Shown here: positions 36,589-44,549 of the stretch, in pieces
Layout: each line of letters begins with the position of its first letter
Position numbering within the stretch: position 1 is the stretch's first letter
Assembly (NCBI GenBank): GCA_030681035.1
Contig: JAUXUI010000013.1
Span: 1 to 44,583, forward strand
Length of the DNA stretch: 44,583 bases
Direction of reading: 5' to 3'
Origin: Lysobacteraceae bacterium
GTDB lineage: Bacteria > Pseudomonadota > Gammaproteobacteria > Xanthomonadales > Xanthomonadaceae
Translations under genes and position numbers: made by a program
The notes under the pieces: model-generated
Seen by the model: only the letters and a program-made list of their open reading frames with translations
The model's database searches: none
Told to the model about the DNA's origin: nothing

Positions 36589-36700
36589 CGTGCGAAACGG
36601 GACGTGCGAAACGGGACACCCACAATCTCGGAACGGGATACGGCGGCACAGGAAAGCTCGGATTCTTGAGTGTCCCGCGCTTTGCCGCGCTTTGTTGTCA
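36585..36700. repeat. REP-like element, CGGGACACCCAC type (copy 1)
   Basis: Begins with CGAAACG...CGAAACGGGACG tracts, contains the core CGGGACACCCACAATCTCGG (36612-36631), then ACGGCGGCACA and ends with GTGTCCCGCGCTTTG (36670-36684). CGGGACAC at 36612-36619 pairs with GTGTCCCG at 36670-36677 as a stem. Related sequences with the same core occur at 37061-37290 in the same orientation, on the other side of a broken gene. Confidence 0.75.
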
Positions 36701-36718
36701 GGATGACGGCGACATAGA

Positions 36719-37060
36719 TCACGCGAGGTCTGCGTCGCCCCATCCATCACTGATAAGTCCCTGCTCCCAGAGAGCAATGACCACGTCGATCTGCGAGTTT
36801 TCCACTTTGGACGTTCCCTTCACGACTCGCCACCAGAGCGTCTGTGTTTTTTTCGCCAAAGACGGGTCAGATCGCAACAGTTTGACGGCATCAACAGCGT
36901 ATCGCTTGTTCAGAACGGATCGCGTGTAACTGCCCCGCGCAATCCCTCTGACAAATCCTTCTGCACATAGACCAAGGTACGCTGCACGAGGGCAACCTTT
37001 CCGCTGCGCCGGGACTCGGCCCGGAAATTGCTGACTGACTGCACGCTCCCATGCTTCGAA
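36719..37060 (-). pseudogene. 5'-truncated gene, DUF6979-like, cut by a repeat
   Basis: The minus strand codes an uninterrupted 113-residue stretch with no start codon: it begins FEAWERAVSQQF after an in-frame TAG at 37061-37063 and runs through KGCPRAAYLGLCAEGFVRG, RSVLNKRYAVDAVKLLRSD and QIDVVIALWEQGLISDGWG to a TGA at 36719-36721. The pattern GCPR-AAYLGLC-EG, Y-x-NKRYA and NSQIDVV-ALWE-GLI resembles the DUF6979 family as I recall it, in which about 20 N-terminal residues come first. Those are missing here: at 37057-37060 the sequence switches into a 54-bp tandem repeat. GC is lower than the surroundings. Function of the family is unknown to me. Confidence 0.75.
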
Positions 37061-37290
37061 CTAAACGGGACACCCACAATCTCGGGGATGCAAAACGGGG
37101 ATGCAAAACGCGAACTAAACGGGACACCCACAATCTCGGGGATGCAAAACGGGGATGCAAAACGGGACACCCACAATCTCGGAACAGGGTTCGGCGGCAC
37201 AAAAATCCCGGACTCCTGCGTAACCTGCGCTTTTCTGCGCTTTGTCCGTCCTGCGCTTTGTCCCGCTTTGTCCCGCGCTTTGACGGAACG
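37057..37290. repeat. 54-bp tandem repeat plus REP-like element (copy 2)
   Basis: A perfect 54-bp unit beginning CGAACTAAACGGGACACCC occurs at 37057-37110 and 37111-37164; a third, partial unit then runs into a tail (ATCTCGGAACAGGGTTCGGCGGCAC...CCCGCTTTGTCCCGCGCTTTG) homologous to copy 1 at 36607-36700. Within each unit GGGGATGCAAAAC itself is repeated. The first unit begins exactly at the breakpoint of the truncated gene. Confidence 0.85.
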
Positions 37291-37317
37291 CTTGACGCGC
37301 CGACAGTATGAGAGCAC

Positions 37318-37339
37318 ACAGTGATGCACTGTCACAGTG
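37318..37339 (+). promoter_or_regulatory. Triple half-site operator before the small DNA-binding-like protein
   Basis: ACAGTG (37318-37323), CACTGT (37327-37332) and ACAGTG (37334-37339) alternate in orientation, so the outer and inner pairs both form palindromes, the second being CACTGT-C-ACAGTG. They end 17 bp before the ATG at 37357. This is the layout expected for autoregulation by a dimeric DNA-binding protein. Confidence 0.55.
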
Positions 37340-37356
37340 TAACAAAGGAGTTGAGC

Positions 37357-37791
37357 ATGCCGACCATACGCGTGGATGACGATGTGTACACGTGGCTCCA
37401 GAAGCAGGCGCGACCATTTGAAGATACCCCAAACACTGTGTTGCGGCGTGTTGCCGGGCTTAACGGGATCTCGCAACCGGTAGCGCCAATAGATGAAAAA
37501 GGAGATACGGCTGTGATCATGAAACAGACTGCACCGAGCGCGAAGCAACTCTCTGGACGGCAGTTGAACGAACTCTGGAATGTTGGCGCGAAGCATGCTC
37601 TTTACCACCGCGAAGGCACTTGGTACAACAATCTTGAGCGATTCCCGGGAGCGTTATTTGACCCACACGGATACGTGTTCTTTGCTACGAAGGAGGCCTA
37701 CCGGAATTCGCGTCACGTACGGATCGCAAAAGAAACGAACGTGACCAAAGGAATCTCCTCAATTCCTGGTTATGTGCGCAAAGTGGGTTGA
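37357..37791 (+). CDS. Two-part protein of unknown function with SeqA/RHH-like N-terminus
   Basis: A 144-aa protein. The N-terminus MPTIRVDDDVYTWLQKQARPFEDTPNTVLRRVAGL resembles the ribbon-helix-helix N-terminal region of SeqA-type or CopG-type proteins. After a linker (about 40-65) the C-terminal block (about 70-144: GTWYNNLERFPGALFDPHGYVFFATKEAYRNSRHV...NVTKGISSIPGYV) looks like a conserved domain I have seen near restriction and HNH-type proteins but cannot name. The ATG at 37357 has AAAGGAG at ideal spacing. GC is lower than neighbouring genes and it lies in a repeat-rich patch, suggesting acquisition. Confidence 0.75.
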   Translation: MPTIRVDDDVYTWLQKQARPFEDTPNTVLRRVAGLNGISQPVAPIDEKGDTAVIMKQTAPSAKQLSGRQLNELWNVGAKHALYHREGTWYNNLERFPGALFDPHGYVFFATKEAYRNSRHVRIAKETNVTKGISSIPGYVRKVG

Positions 37792-37895
37792 GGCCTCGAT
37801 ATCCCGCGATATCCCGGGCATTCGCTTGTCCGGGCATATCGCCGCTGAGAAGTCGGATGTCCGGTACGCCAACGCGGCTGATCGACGCTGCCGCG

Positions 37896-38588
37896 TCAAC
37901 GAATCAGGTCGGCCTGCCGCACCGCGGTGAACGCTTGCAGGCCAAAGTGCCCATAGGGATAAGTGAAGCTCGTCAGCTCGCCGGTGATCGAGGAACTGTG
38001 AATGCCGCCCACCGTACACACGCCGGTGGCGCAGACGATTTCGTCGATCCACGATTTTATCGAGTACACGCGTCCGCCCAGGCTCCGGCCGCGGATATCG
38101 GTAAGGAACGGGCTGTTCACTGACAAGCCCCAGTTGCCGCAGGTGCTGGTCGGCACGTTGAACGGATAGGTGCCGCATGTCCACAATCCGCGATAGCCAC
38201 CGGCGATGCCGACGAAGGCATCGACATAGGTGCTCAGGCCAAGACGCGTGATTTCGCGGGCCAGCAGGGTGACGCCCATCGAGTGGCCGATCACGTCGAT
38301 CCTGCCGGTGCAGGAACTGGCGATGGCATCGATCAGCGCGTTCTCGACCGGCGTTTCCTCGCTGCCACTGTGATTGTTGCAGGCGGCGCAAGTTTTCCTG
38401 CCCCAACTCGGGCGAAGAATCTGTGCGTCGGTGTAACCCCGCGCGCGCAACTCGACATAGGTGTTGTCGAACTGCGACGGCGTACCGGTGTTGCCGTGCA
38501 CCAGCACCACGCTGTCCACGCAGGCTGCCCGCACCGGTGCCGACAGCACCCCTGCCAGCCCCAGAATCAACCAATCGATCTTGCGCAT
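37896..38588 (-). CDS. Secreted lipase / esterase (lipase class 2-like)
   Basis: An exported alpha/beta hydrolase of 230 aa. A signal peptide (about 1-21, cleavage near VRAA) precedes VVLVHGNTGTPSQFDNTYVELRARGY, containing the oxyanion motif HG; the nucleophile elbow is GHSMG near residue 101; a catalytic Asp/Glu and the late His in GGIHSSSI or GHFGLQ complete the site. Eight or so cysteines in the mature chain (CAACNN, CGTYPF, STCGNW, CATGVC) suggest several disulfides. This fits the small lipase class 2 / EstA-type group. Start at 38588 gives a clean signal peptide. Confidence 0.82.
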   Translation of the reverse strand: MRKIDWLILGLAGVLSAPVRAACVDSVVLVHGNTGTPSQFDNTYVELRARGYTDAQILRPSWGRKTCAACNNHSGSEETPVENALIDAIASSCTGRIDVIGHSMGVTLLAREITRLGLSTYVDAFVGIAGGYRGLWTCGTYPFNVPTSTCGNWGLSVNSPFLTDIRGRSLGGRVYSIKSWIDEIVCATGVCTVGGIHSSSITGELTSFTYPYGHFGLQAFTAVRQADLIR

Positions 38589-39119
38589 TGTTTACCCTCC
38601 CCGAGCGGTGCCGCGGTTGCCATCGCGCGACGCGGCCAGAGCGCGGGTCGCGATGGATGGTATTGCGCGACCACTTCGCCACATCGATTCGCGCGGCACC
38701 ATCGGTCAATGGGGCAACATGCAGTGCAGCATTGGCCGGCAAACGGGTTTGGGGCACCTGCCGCTCACAGGGTGAGCTCCCACAAAGCAATAGCTGTCGC
38801 CTTTGGGAGTGCGGCTGCGCAACCGTAATTTTCCGGCCGGAACGCACACCTGTCGCCCACAGGGTGGGCTCCTACAGGGGACGTTCACTGCCTTTCTGTA
38901 GGAGCCCACACTGTGGGCGACCGTGGTGCCGGGCGCATGGCATAGTCTGGTCGGGCGCACCCACACGCAACCATGCCACTTCGGCAAGAGCGAAGCGCAG
39001 AATGCCCGCTGTAGCCTGCCCTCGAATGCTTTAATCGGGGGCTGGCATGACGACGCTACCAGTGCGCTTGGCCTCAAACCAGCCTTCCCTCGCCGTACAC
39101 GAAATCGTCCGGCGGGCTG
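38589..39119. repeat. Intergenic gap with REP-like repeats
   Basis: No gene is supported in these 531 bp. An inverted pair of the 27-bp repeat lies at 38851-38879 and 38896-38922, separated by 16 bases, and a variant copy with CTCACAGGGTGAGCTCCCAC at about 38763-38782 resembles the unit of the array at 1-203. Confidence 0.7.
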
Positions 39120-41444
39120 CTAAAACCTGCCAGTCAAGGTAAACCCGTAAAAACGCGGCGAGCCGAGGATGAACGTCGGTGTGCCGAACAACTCGCCAGT
39201 GTTGCCGGCATCGATCAGGTAGCGCTTGTTGCTGAGATTGGATACGTTCCCGCGCAAATCCCATCGCCCATCGCCGAAGCGGATGCCAGCGCTCAGGTTG
39301 TACAGCGCGTAACCGCCTTGCTCGATGTCCGCAAAGTTGGTGTCTTCGAAGAACACATGCGAACGCACGTTCCAGCTTGGCCGCAGGTAGATCTGCATGC
39401 CGTTGCCGAGGTCGGCCGACACGTCGATTCCGGCCGATGCGCTGTGCCGTGCGGTCAGGCGAAACCGATTGCCGGCCAGTTCCTGCACATTGCCGTCGTC
39501 GTCGCGCTGGTTGAACTGGGCATCGACATAGCCGTAATTGAAGAACGCCTGCAGGTTGTCGTTCGCCTGCCACAGCAACGAGGCCTCGGCGCCCTTGGCG
39601 TTGGCATTGCCGCCGTTGGCGGGCACAAAACGCTGGGTATCGTCATCGCGGATCGATGTCTGGAAGTTGCTGTAGTCGTAGTAATACGCGGCAATGTCAT
39701 AGACCAATCGGCCATCGGCCAGCGCACCCTTGAAGCCGCCTTCGTAACTCCAGACGATTTCGGCATCGATTACCTCGCTGCTAAAGGCGTCGATGTTGAC
39801 CACGTTCGGGCGTCGCCCGCGCGACACGCTGAGATAACCGCTGGCATCATCGGTAAAGCGATAGGACGCCACCGCGCGCCCGACCACCGACTCGAAGTTT
39901 TCGCTGCGGCTGAGCACGCCATCGGTGGGCGCAAACAGGATGTTTTGCGGATTGGCCGGGTTGGGCGAACCGCCAAGGCCGAACAAACCAAGGAAGCTCG
40001 GCACCCCGAAGAACTGGCCGTTGTAACCGGCGCGCACATCCTCAAAGCTGGCGCGCGCACCCACCGTGATGTCGAAGCGATCCGTCACCGACCAAGTACC
40101 GTCAGCGAACACTTCATACGCTGTGGTCTTGCCGAAATTGGTCGATTTTTCCTGATGGAAAGGCTTCAGCGGAATGGCAAAACCCGGCGCCAGCGGCAGT
40201 AGGTCAACCAGCGTGTTGGGGCTGCCATCGGGCAGTAGCGGCGGAATGCCAAGCCCAATCGCCGGCAAGGTGACGAAGCTGCGCTCATCGGTCTGGAACG
40301 GCACGCCCTGACTGCCATTTTCATGGAAATAGCTGGCGCCAGCGAATGCCTTGAGGCGGCCACCGGAGTCGTAATTGAAGCGGATTTCCTGGCTCAGCTG
40401 GCGGCCCTTGGCGTCCTCGGCAAACTCCAGTGCAAACAACTGCGAGCCATCCGCGTCGAACTCCTCCAGCGAGTCGAAATCACGCCAGCCGGTAATGGTA
40501 TTCAACGTCCATGAATCAGTGAGCGGGAAGTCGCCCAGCAACGTCACGCCACGCACGGTGCGATCGAGCCCCAGTTGCTTGCCCCGGTTGAGGTCGGCGG
40601 TGCGCTTTTTGATGTCCAGGTTGCCGTCGCGAGTGGGGATCGAGCCGCTGCGAAATGCGGTTCCCGGCGGTGTGTCTTCCTGATAGTTCAGGATCAGGTC
40701 GAGCGCGCCTTGTTCGCCAACATTGAGATGAAAACTGGCGCGTGCCGCCTGTGTATCCTTGCCGTTGAGATCACCGCCGGCAAGATTTTCAACGAAGCCA
40801 TCGCGCTGCTCGTGATACACCGCCACCCGAGCGAACAAGGTGTCGTCCAGCAGTGGCGAATTGACGTAGCCGGTGAACAAGGTGCTGCCAAAATTGCCGG
40901 CGCCGCCGGTAAAGCTGGCGCTGGTTTCGTTTGCCGCCTTGTTCTGGATCAGGTGCAGCGCGCCGATCTGGGCGCCACGGCCGAACAGGGTGCCCTGCGG
41001 CCCACGCAATACTTCGATGCGTTGCAAATCGAAGGGCTGCACCACCGAACCGCGCGATTTGGATATCGACACGCCATCCTGAAATACCGAGACTCGCGGC
41101 TCGACATTGGCTGCGCCGCTATCCGAGGTGATGCCACGGATCACGATGCCGGGGTTGTTCGGGCTCTGCTCCTGGATGTTGAGGCCGGGTACGAAGTTGC
41201 CGATGTCCTCGTAGGAGGTTATGTCATAGCGTTCGAGAAAATCGCCGGAGTAGGCGCTGATCGCAATCGGCACGTCTTGTACCTGCTGCTCGCGCTTTTG
41301 CGCCGTGACAACGATCATGTCGAGTCGCTTGGCGTTTGCTGCGCCATCCGGGCTCTGCTGTGCGAGTACCAACGCGGGTGCATGCAAGGCGACGAGACTG
41401 AGGACGATGGCAGAGGCCAGCGGTTTACGGGTGAGTCGATTCAT
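39120..41444 (-). CDS. TonB-dependent outer-membrane receptor
   Basis: A 774-aa TonB-dependent receptor. Signal peptide about 1-28 (cleavage near VLAQ); a plug domain (about 45-165: IVVTAQKREQQVQDVPIAISAYSGDFLERYDITSYEDIGNFVPGLNI ... IRGITSDSG ... VSISKSRGSVVQPFDLQRIEVLRGPQGTLFG); then a beta-barrel of about 600 residues ending in an aromatic (YGFTLTGRF). This is the ligand-gated, TonB-energised type used for siderophores, vitamins or glycans. The ATG at 41444 gives a standard signal peptide; an ATG 21 bp upstream also has a ribosome site. Divergent from a PhoD-type phosphatase, suggesting the substrate may be phosphorus-linked. Confidence 0.93.
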   Translation of the reverse strand: MNRLTRKPLASAIVLSLVALHAPALVLAQQSPDGAANAKRLDMIVVTAQKREQQVQDVPIAISAYSGDFLERYDITSYEDIGNFVPGLNIQEQSPNNPGIVIRGITSDSGAANVEPRVSVFQDGVSISKSRGSVVQPFDLQRIEVLRGPQGTLFGRGAQIGALHLIQNKAANETSASFTGGAGNFGSTLFTGYVNSPLLDDTLFARVAVYHEQRDGFVENLAGGDLNGKDTQAARASFHLNVGEQGALDLILNYQEDTPPGTAFRSGSIPTRDGNLDIKKRTADLNRGKQLGLDRTVRGVTLLGDFPLTDSWTLNTITGWRDFDSLEEFDADGSQLFALEFAEDAKGRQLSQEIRFNYDSGGRLKAFAGASYFHENGSQGVPFQTDERSFVTLPAIGLGIPPLLPDGSPNTLVDLLPLAPGFAIPLKPFHQEKSTNFGKTTAYEVFADGTWSVTDRFDITVGARASFEDVRAGYNGQFFGVPSFLGLFGLGGSPNPANPQNILFAPTDGVLSRSENFESVVGRAVASYRFTDDASGYLSVSRGRRPNVVNIDAFSSEVIDAEIVWSYEGGFKGALADGRLVYDIAAYYYDYSNFQTSIRDDDTQRFVPANGGNANAKGAEASLLWQANDNLQAFFNYGYVDAQFNQRDDDGNVQELAGNRFRLTARHSASAGIDVSADLGNGMQIYLRPSWNVRSHVFFEDTNFADIEQGGYALYNLSAGIRFGDGRWDLRGNVSNLSNKRYLIDAGNTGELFGTPTFILGSPRFYGFTLTGRF

Positions 41445-41544
41445 CGTGGGCAACCTTTCACTCATGCGGCCTTATGGCTGGCGACATGCTCGCGGCAAAC
41501 CATGTCAGCGCCATGACATGAAACGCGTCTTCGCATACGTCGCG

Positions 41545-41575
41545 TTGTCACTGCCACGTCACGCGAACTTGTCAC
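41545..41575 (+). promoter_or_regulatory. Possible Pho box upstream of phoD-like gene
   Basis: TTGTCAC-N4-ACGTCAC (41545-41562) has two GTCA cores 11 bp apart, the spacing of the CTGTCAT-N4-CTGTCAT Pho box; a third TTGTCAC starts at 41569. It ends about 31-45 bp before the ATG. A separate palindrome CATGTCA-N6-TGACATG lies at 41501-41520, nearer the receptor gene. Low-to-moderate match, so PhoB control is a hypothesis. Confidence 0.4.
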
Positions 41576-41606
41576 CATCCGCGCACCGTTTTGTGGAGCA
41601 CCTCGC

Positions 41607-43757
41607 ATGCATAGCCCGTCCCGCCGCCGCGTCCTCCAAACCATCACCGTCAGCGCCAGTGCCGCAGCGCTGATGCCCTCACGGTTGGTGTTGGCGGCGA
41701 TGGCGAGCGATGCCATCACCATTTCACGCGCCGCGTTTCCACAGTCGGTTGCATCGGGTGACCCGCGCCCGGATCGGGTGCTGTTGTGGACCCGCATCGC
41801 GCACGACCCGGCGCCTTCGCGGGTGCGGGTGCAGGTGGCCGATGATCCCGCATTCACCGCATTGCGGGTGGATCGCGAGGTGCCGGTTTATGGCGATAGC
41901 GATGGCTGCGTCAAGGTACGCATCACCGGTTTACAGCCAGGAATGAGCTATCACTATCGCTTCTTGCTTGAAGATGGCGAGCAATTCGTGGCATCACCGA
42001 CCGGACGCACCCGCACCGCCGCTGCCGCTGACGCCGATGTACCGGTGCGTTTTGCCTTCATGAGCTGTCAGGATTTCGGCGGGCGCTGGTACAACACGTT
42101 GCTGCCGTTGCTCGAACAGGAACTCGATTTCGTCCTGCACTTGGGCGACTTCATCTACGAAACCGTGGGCGCGCCCGGCTTTCAGAGTGCCAGCGCCGAA
42201 CGCTCGATCATCTTTGATGATCGCGCTGGCGCGATCGCACTGGGCGATGCCGATTCGGAATATTTTGCCGCACGCAGCCTGAGCAATTACCGCCAGTTGC
42301 ATCGCAGCTTCCGCAGCGACCCGGTGTTGCAGGCGTTGCTGGAACGGGTGCCGCTGGTGGCGATCTGGGACGACCACGAGTTTTCCGATGATTGCTGGCA
42401 GGACAACGGCACCTATGCCGACGGCGCGCACGGCGAGCGCGATGGCGAGCGCCGCCGCAATGCCGAGCAGGCCTATTTCGAGTATCTGCCGGTGGATGTT
42501 GACAGCGGCGGCGATGACGGCCTGCCGGTCGCGCGCGACCAGCTATTCCCGAATACGACGATCTGGCGCGACTTGCGCTTCGGTCGCAATCTGCACTTGC
42601 TGCTCACCGACTATCGCAGCGCGCGGCCCGACCACTTGATTCCCGAGGACGCCTTTCCCGGCGCAGTGATTTTTGATCGCACTGCCTTGCATGAGCGACT
42701 GCCGAAGCTGGGTTTGCGCTACACCGATCTGGAACCGTCATTGATCCCGTATCTGGATCTGGACATGCCTGCCTTCGCGCCCTTGCGCGCGCCGTTGCGT
42801 GCGGTGCTGGAACAAGCCTATCGCGATGCCGGGCAATCAGGTGAAGATACCGCACGGCGCGCCGATGCCGCCGCCAAAGGCCAGATCGCGCTGCCTGCAC
42901 TCAATCAGTTTCTTGCCGCGTACAACGCAAACGCACCAACATCGCAACAGGTGGCCTTGCCGCCAGCAGACGCCGACTACGAGCGCGGACTGCCCTGGCT
43001 TGCGCTCGGCAAGACGCGCTTGTTCGATGCCATCGGCTCGCGCTACTTCGTGGTCAAGGACAGCTTCGATCTGTTTGCCGCACTGCGCGGGCTTGATGGC
43101 AACGGCAGCGCCTACGGCAGCGAGCAGGCCGCCTGGCTGAGCAAAACGCTGAGTGCCAGCGATGCCAACTGGAAGGTGGTTGCCAGCTCGGTGTCGTTCA
43201 CCTCGCTGGTGCTCGACCTTGCCCGCCCCGAGCTGCAAGCACCGGCAGCGATGCGCCGGCAGTTCTACCTCAACGTCGATCAGTGGGATGGCTTTCCGCA
43301 AGAGCGCAAGCAGCTGTTGGACAACGTATTCGACCAGGCCGGCGGGGTGATTGTGTTGTCCGGCGATATCCATGCCGGGTTCGTCACCCAGCACAGCGCG
43401 CACACGGTGGAGTTCACCACGCCTGCGGTGTCCTCGGAAACCTTGAAGGGAATACTTGCGCGCAGTGTCGGCGGCAATCCGGATGCGCCATCGCGCCGCA
43501 CGGGTGAACACATGGTGGCGCAACTGGATGAATTGCTCATGCACGGCTTTGACGCGCTTCGCTACGCCAACACCGACCATCATGGCGTTGGCGTGCTGGC
43601 GCTCGATGGTGCGCAGGTTGATGTGCGCTTTCTGGAACTGCCTGGCGATGCCTGCCAGCAGCGGCTTTATGATGCGCCGCGCCAGTTGCGGGCATTGAGC
43701 GAGGAACGGCGCTTCTCTATCGCACGCGCCAGCATGCAGATCAAACGTGTGAGTTGA
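41607..43757 (+). CDS. PhoD-family alkaline phosphatase (Tat-exported)
   Basis: A 716-aa phosphodiesterase/alkaline phosphatase of the PhoD type, which uses calcium and iron to release phosphate. It starts with a twin-arginine signal SRRRVLQTITVSASAAALM. The N-terminal fibronectin-like domain (about 45-140; FPQSVASGDPRPDRVLLWTRI) precedes the metallophosphatase core: SCQDFGGRWYNTL, HLGDFIYE near 185, WDDHEFSDDCW near 258 and VLSGDIHAGF near 590 carry the metal ligands. It is longer than Bacillus PhoD (about 580 aa), with an insertion near 390-460. The ATG at 41607 is the first with a Tat signal. Confidence 0.9.
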   Translation: MHSPSRRRVLQTITVSASAAALMPSRLVLAAMASDAITISRAAFPQSVASGDPRPDRVLLWTRIAHDPAPSRVRVQVADDPAFTALRVDREVPVYGDSDGCVKVRITGLQPGMSYHYRFLLEDGEQFVASPTGRTRTAAAADADVPVRFAFMSCQDFGGRWYNTLLPLLEQELDFVLHLGDFIYETVGAPGFQSASAERSIIFDDRAGAIALGDADSEYFAARSLSNYRQLHRSFRSDPVLQALLERVPLVAIWDDHEFSDDCWQDNGTYADGAHGERDGERRRNAEQAYFEYLPVDVDSGGDDGLPVARDQLFPNTTIWRDLRFGRNLHLLLTDYRSARPDHLIPEDAFPGAVIFDRTALHERLPKLGLRYTDLEPSLIPYLDLDMPAFAPLRAPLRAVLEQAYRDAGQSGEDTARRADAAAKGQIALPALNQFLAAYNANAPTSQQVALPPADADYERGLPWLALGKTRLFDAIGSRYFVVKDSFDLFAALRGLDGNGSAYGSEQAAWLSKTLSASDANWKVVASSVSFTSLVLDLARPELQAPAAMRRQFYLNVDQWDGFPQERKQLLDNVFDQAGGVIVLSGDIHAGFVTQHSAHTVEFTTPAVSSETLKGILARSVGGNPDAPSRRTGEHMVAQLDELLMHGFDALRYANTDHHGVGVLALDGAQVDVRFLELPGDACQQRLYDAPRQLRALSEERRFSIARASMQIKRVS

Positions 43758-43800
43758 GCGGAAGCCCTGATGGCCTGTCATTGCGGGCGCACACTACCAA

Positions 43801-43910
43801 GGACGCTCTGAAAAAGCCGTCACCCCAGCGAAAGCTGGTGACCCTGTTGCGGTTTGCAATGGATTCCAGCGCTCGCTGCAATGACGAAAACAGACTTGAT
43901 CAGAGCATCT
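43801..43910. mobile_element. MITE-like element, diverged copy 2
   Basis: The left end GGACGCTCTGA (43801-43811) and right end TCAGAGCATCT (43900-43910) match copy 1 at 13610-13719 with two or three changes each. The interior again has GTCACCCCAGC-GAAA-GCTGG and a GGATTCCAGCG...AATGACG stretch, though the second hairpin is degraded. It is the same length as copy 1 and also lies just after a gene's stop, with TTA next to its right end. Confidence 0.7.
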
Positions 43911-43994
43911 TTAATGCCACTGCGCTAATAAAAACCATGTCATGTTCACACCTTCATCCTTGGGCATCACGGGAGGTGGATCATGTACTTGGAG

Positions 43995-44087
43995 GGCGAT
44001 ACCCTGTTCGCGAATCGCGGCGAGTTTGGCGCGGCGTTCGGCGATGATCTGGTTTTCGTCTTGTACGGGTTGTTGTTGCTCGTTTAT
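43995..44087 (-). pseudogene. lysS 5' fragment (lysyl-tRNA synthetase N-terminus)
   Basis: The minus strand reads I-NEQQQPVQDENQIIAERRAKLAAIREQGIA, the typical N-terminus of bacterial LysS, for 31 codons, with the initiator ATG changed to ATA. After the Ala the frame continues into unrelated codons (LQVHDPPPVM) and stops near the MITE-like element. No downstream synthetase domain follows, so this is a fragment of a copy whose intact version must exist elsewhere. Confidence 0.65.
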
Positions 44088-44110
44088 GGCTGGGTTTAAA
44101 GACAAAGGGT

Positions 44111-44497
44111 TCAGTAAAAAGTGAAGACGGGGATGCCAAGCGCACGGGCGGCCTCGGCTTGATTCTTGTCGGCGGTGGCGAAGCTGGTTGCGCCGTAATG
44201 GCGAGCATGGGCCAGATGCAGGGCGTCCAGCGCGCGCAGCGGCAGTTCGGGAATCAGATCGATCAACTGCCGCGCTTCGTTGAACAGGCTGATCGCATCC
44301 AGTTGAATGCGCCAGGTGCGCGCCTGTACGTCGCGGTCGAATTCGGCGAGGGCAAGGCGTTCCAGTGGCGGGTCGATTTGCCGAGCGCGGCGACGGCACG
44401 CCAGCAGGCAGCGAAATTCAACCAGGGTGAGCGGGCTGGTGGCCAATCCACCCAAGTTAAGGGTCATTCGAAAATAAGTCAAAATAACGCTTGACAT
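44111..44497 (-). pseudogene. Decayed VapC-type PIN-domain toxin
   Basis: The C-terminal two thirds (ATSPLTLVEFRCLLACRRRARQ ... LPLRALDALHLAHARHYGATSFATADKNQAEAARALGIPVFTFY) is a clear PIN toxin, with the late acidic residues RALDALH and TADKNQ. The N-terminus lacks the first catalytic Asp motif (DTS): the in-frame start MSSVILTYF is too short. In the neighbouring frame KRYFD-LFSNDP can be read before a stop, as if DTSALV-like codons had been deleted and the frame shifted. No VapB antitoxin is visible. Probably non-functional. Confidence 0.65.
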
Positions 44498-44518
44498 TGC
44501 AGAAATAAAAGCGGTCGG

Positions 44519-44541
44519 CAGTGAGAAATTTTTGCTCACTG
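44519..44541. other. Inverted repeat near the window end
   Basis: CAGTGAG-N9-CTCACTG, perfect 7-bp arms, lying 9 bp before a possible plus-strand ATG. It could be an operator or a hairpin; nothing decides. Confidence 0.45.
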
Positions 44542-44549
44542 AAGACCTT

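Noticed and set aside
40575-41516. 313-codon plus-strand frame
   Set aside because: Antisense to the plug domain of the TonB-dependent receptor.
42837-43781. 314-codon minus-strand frame
   Set aside because: Antisense to the C-terminal part of the PhoD-type phosphatase; no recognisable domain.
43911-44399. 162-codon minus-strand protein
   Set aside because: The frame begins inside vapC in the wrong phase and only its middle matches the LysS N-terminus, so it is scored as a fragment, not a gene.
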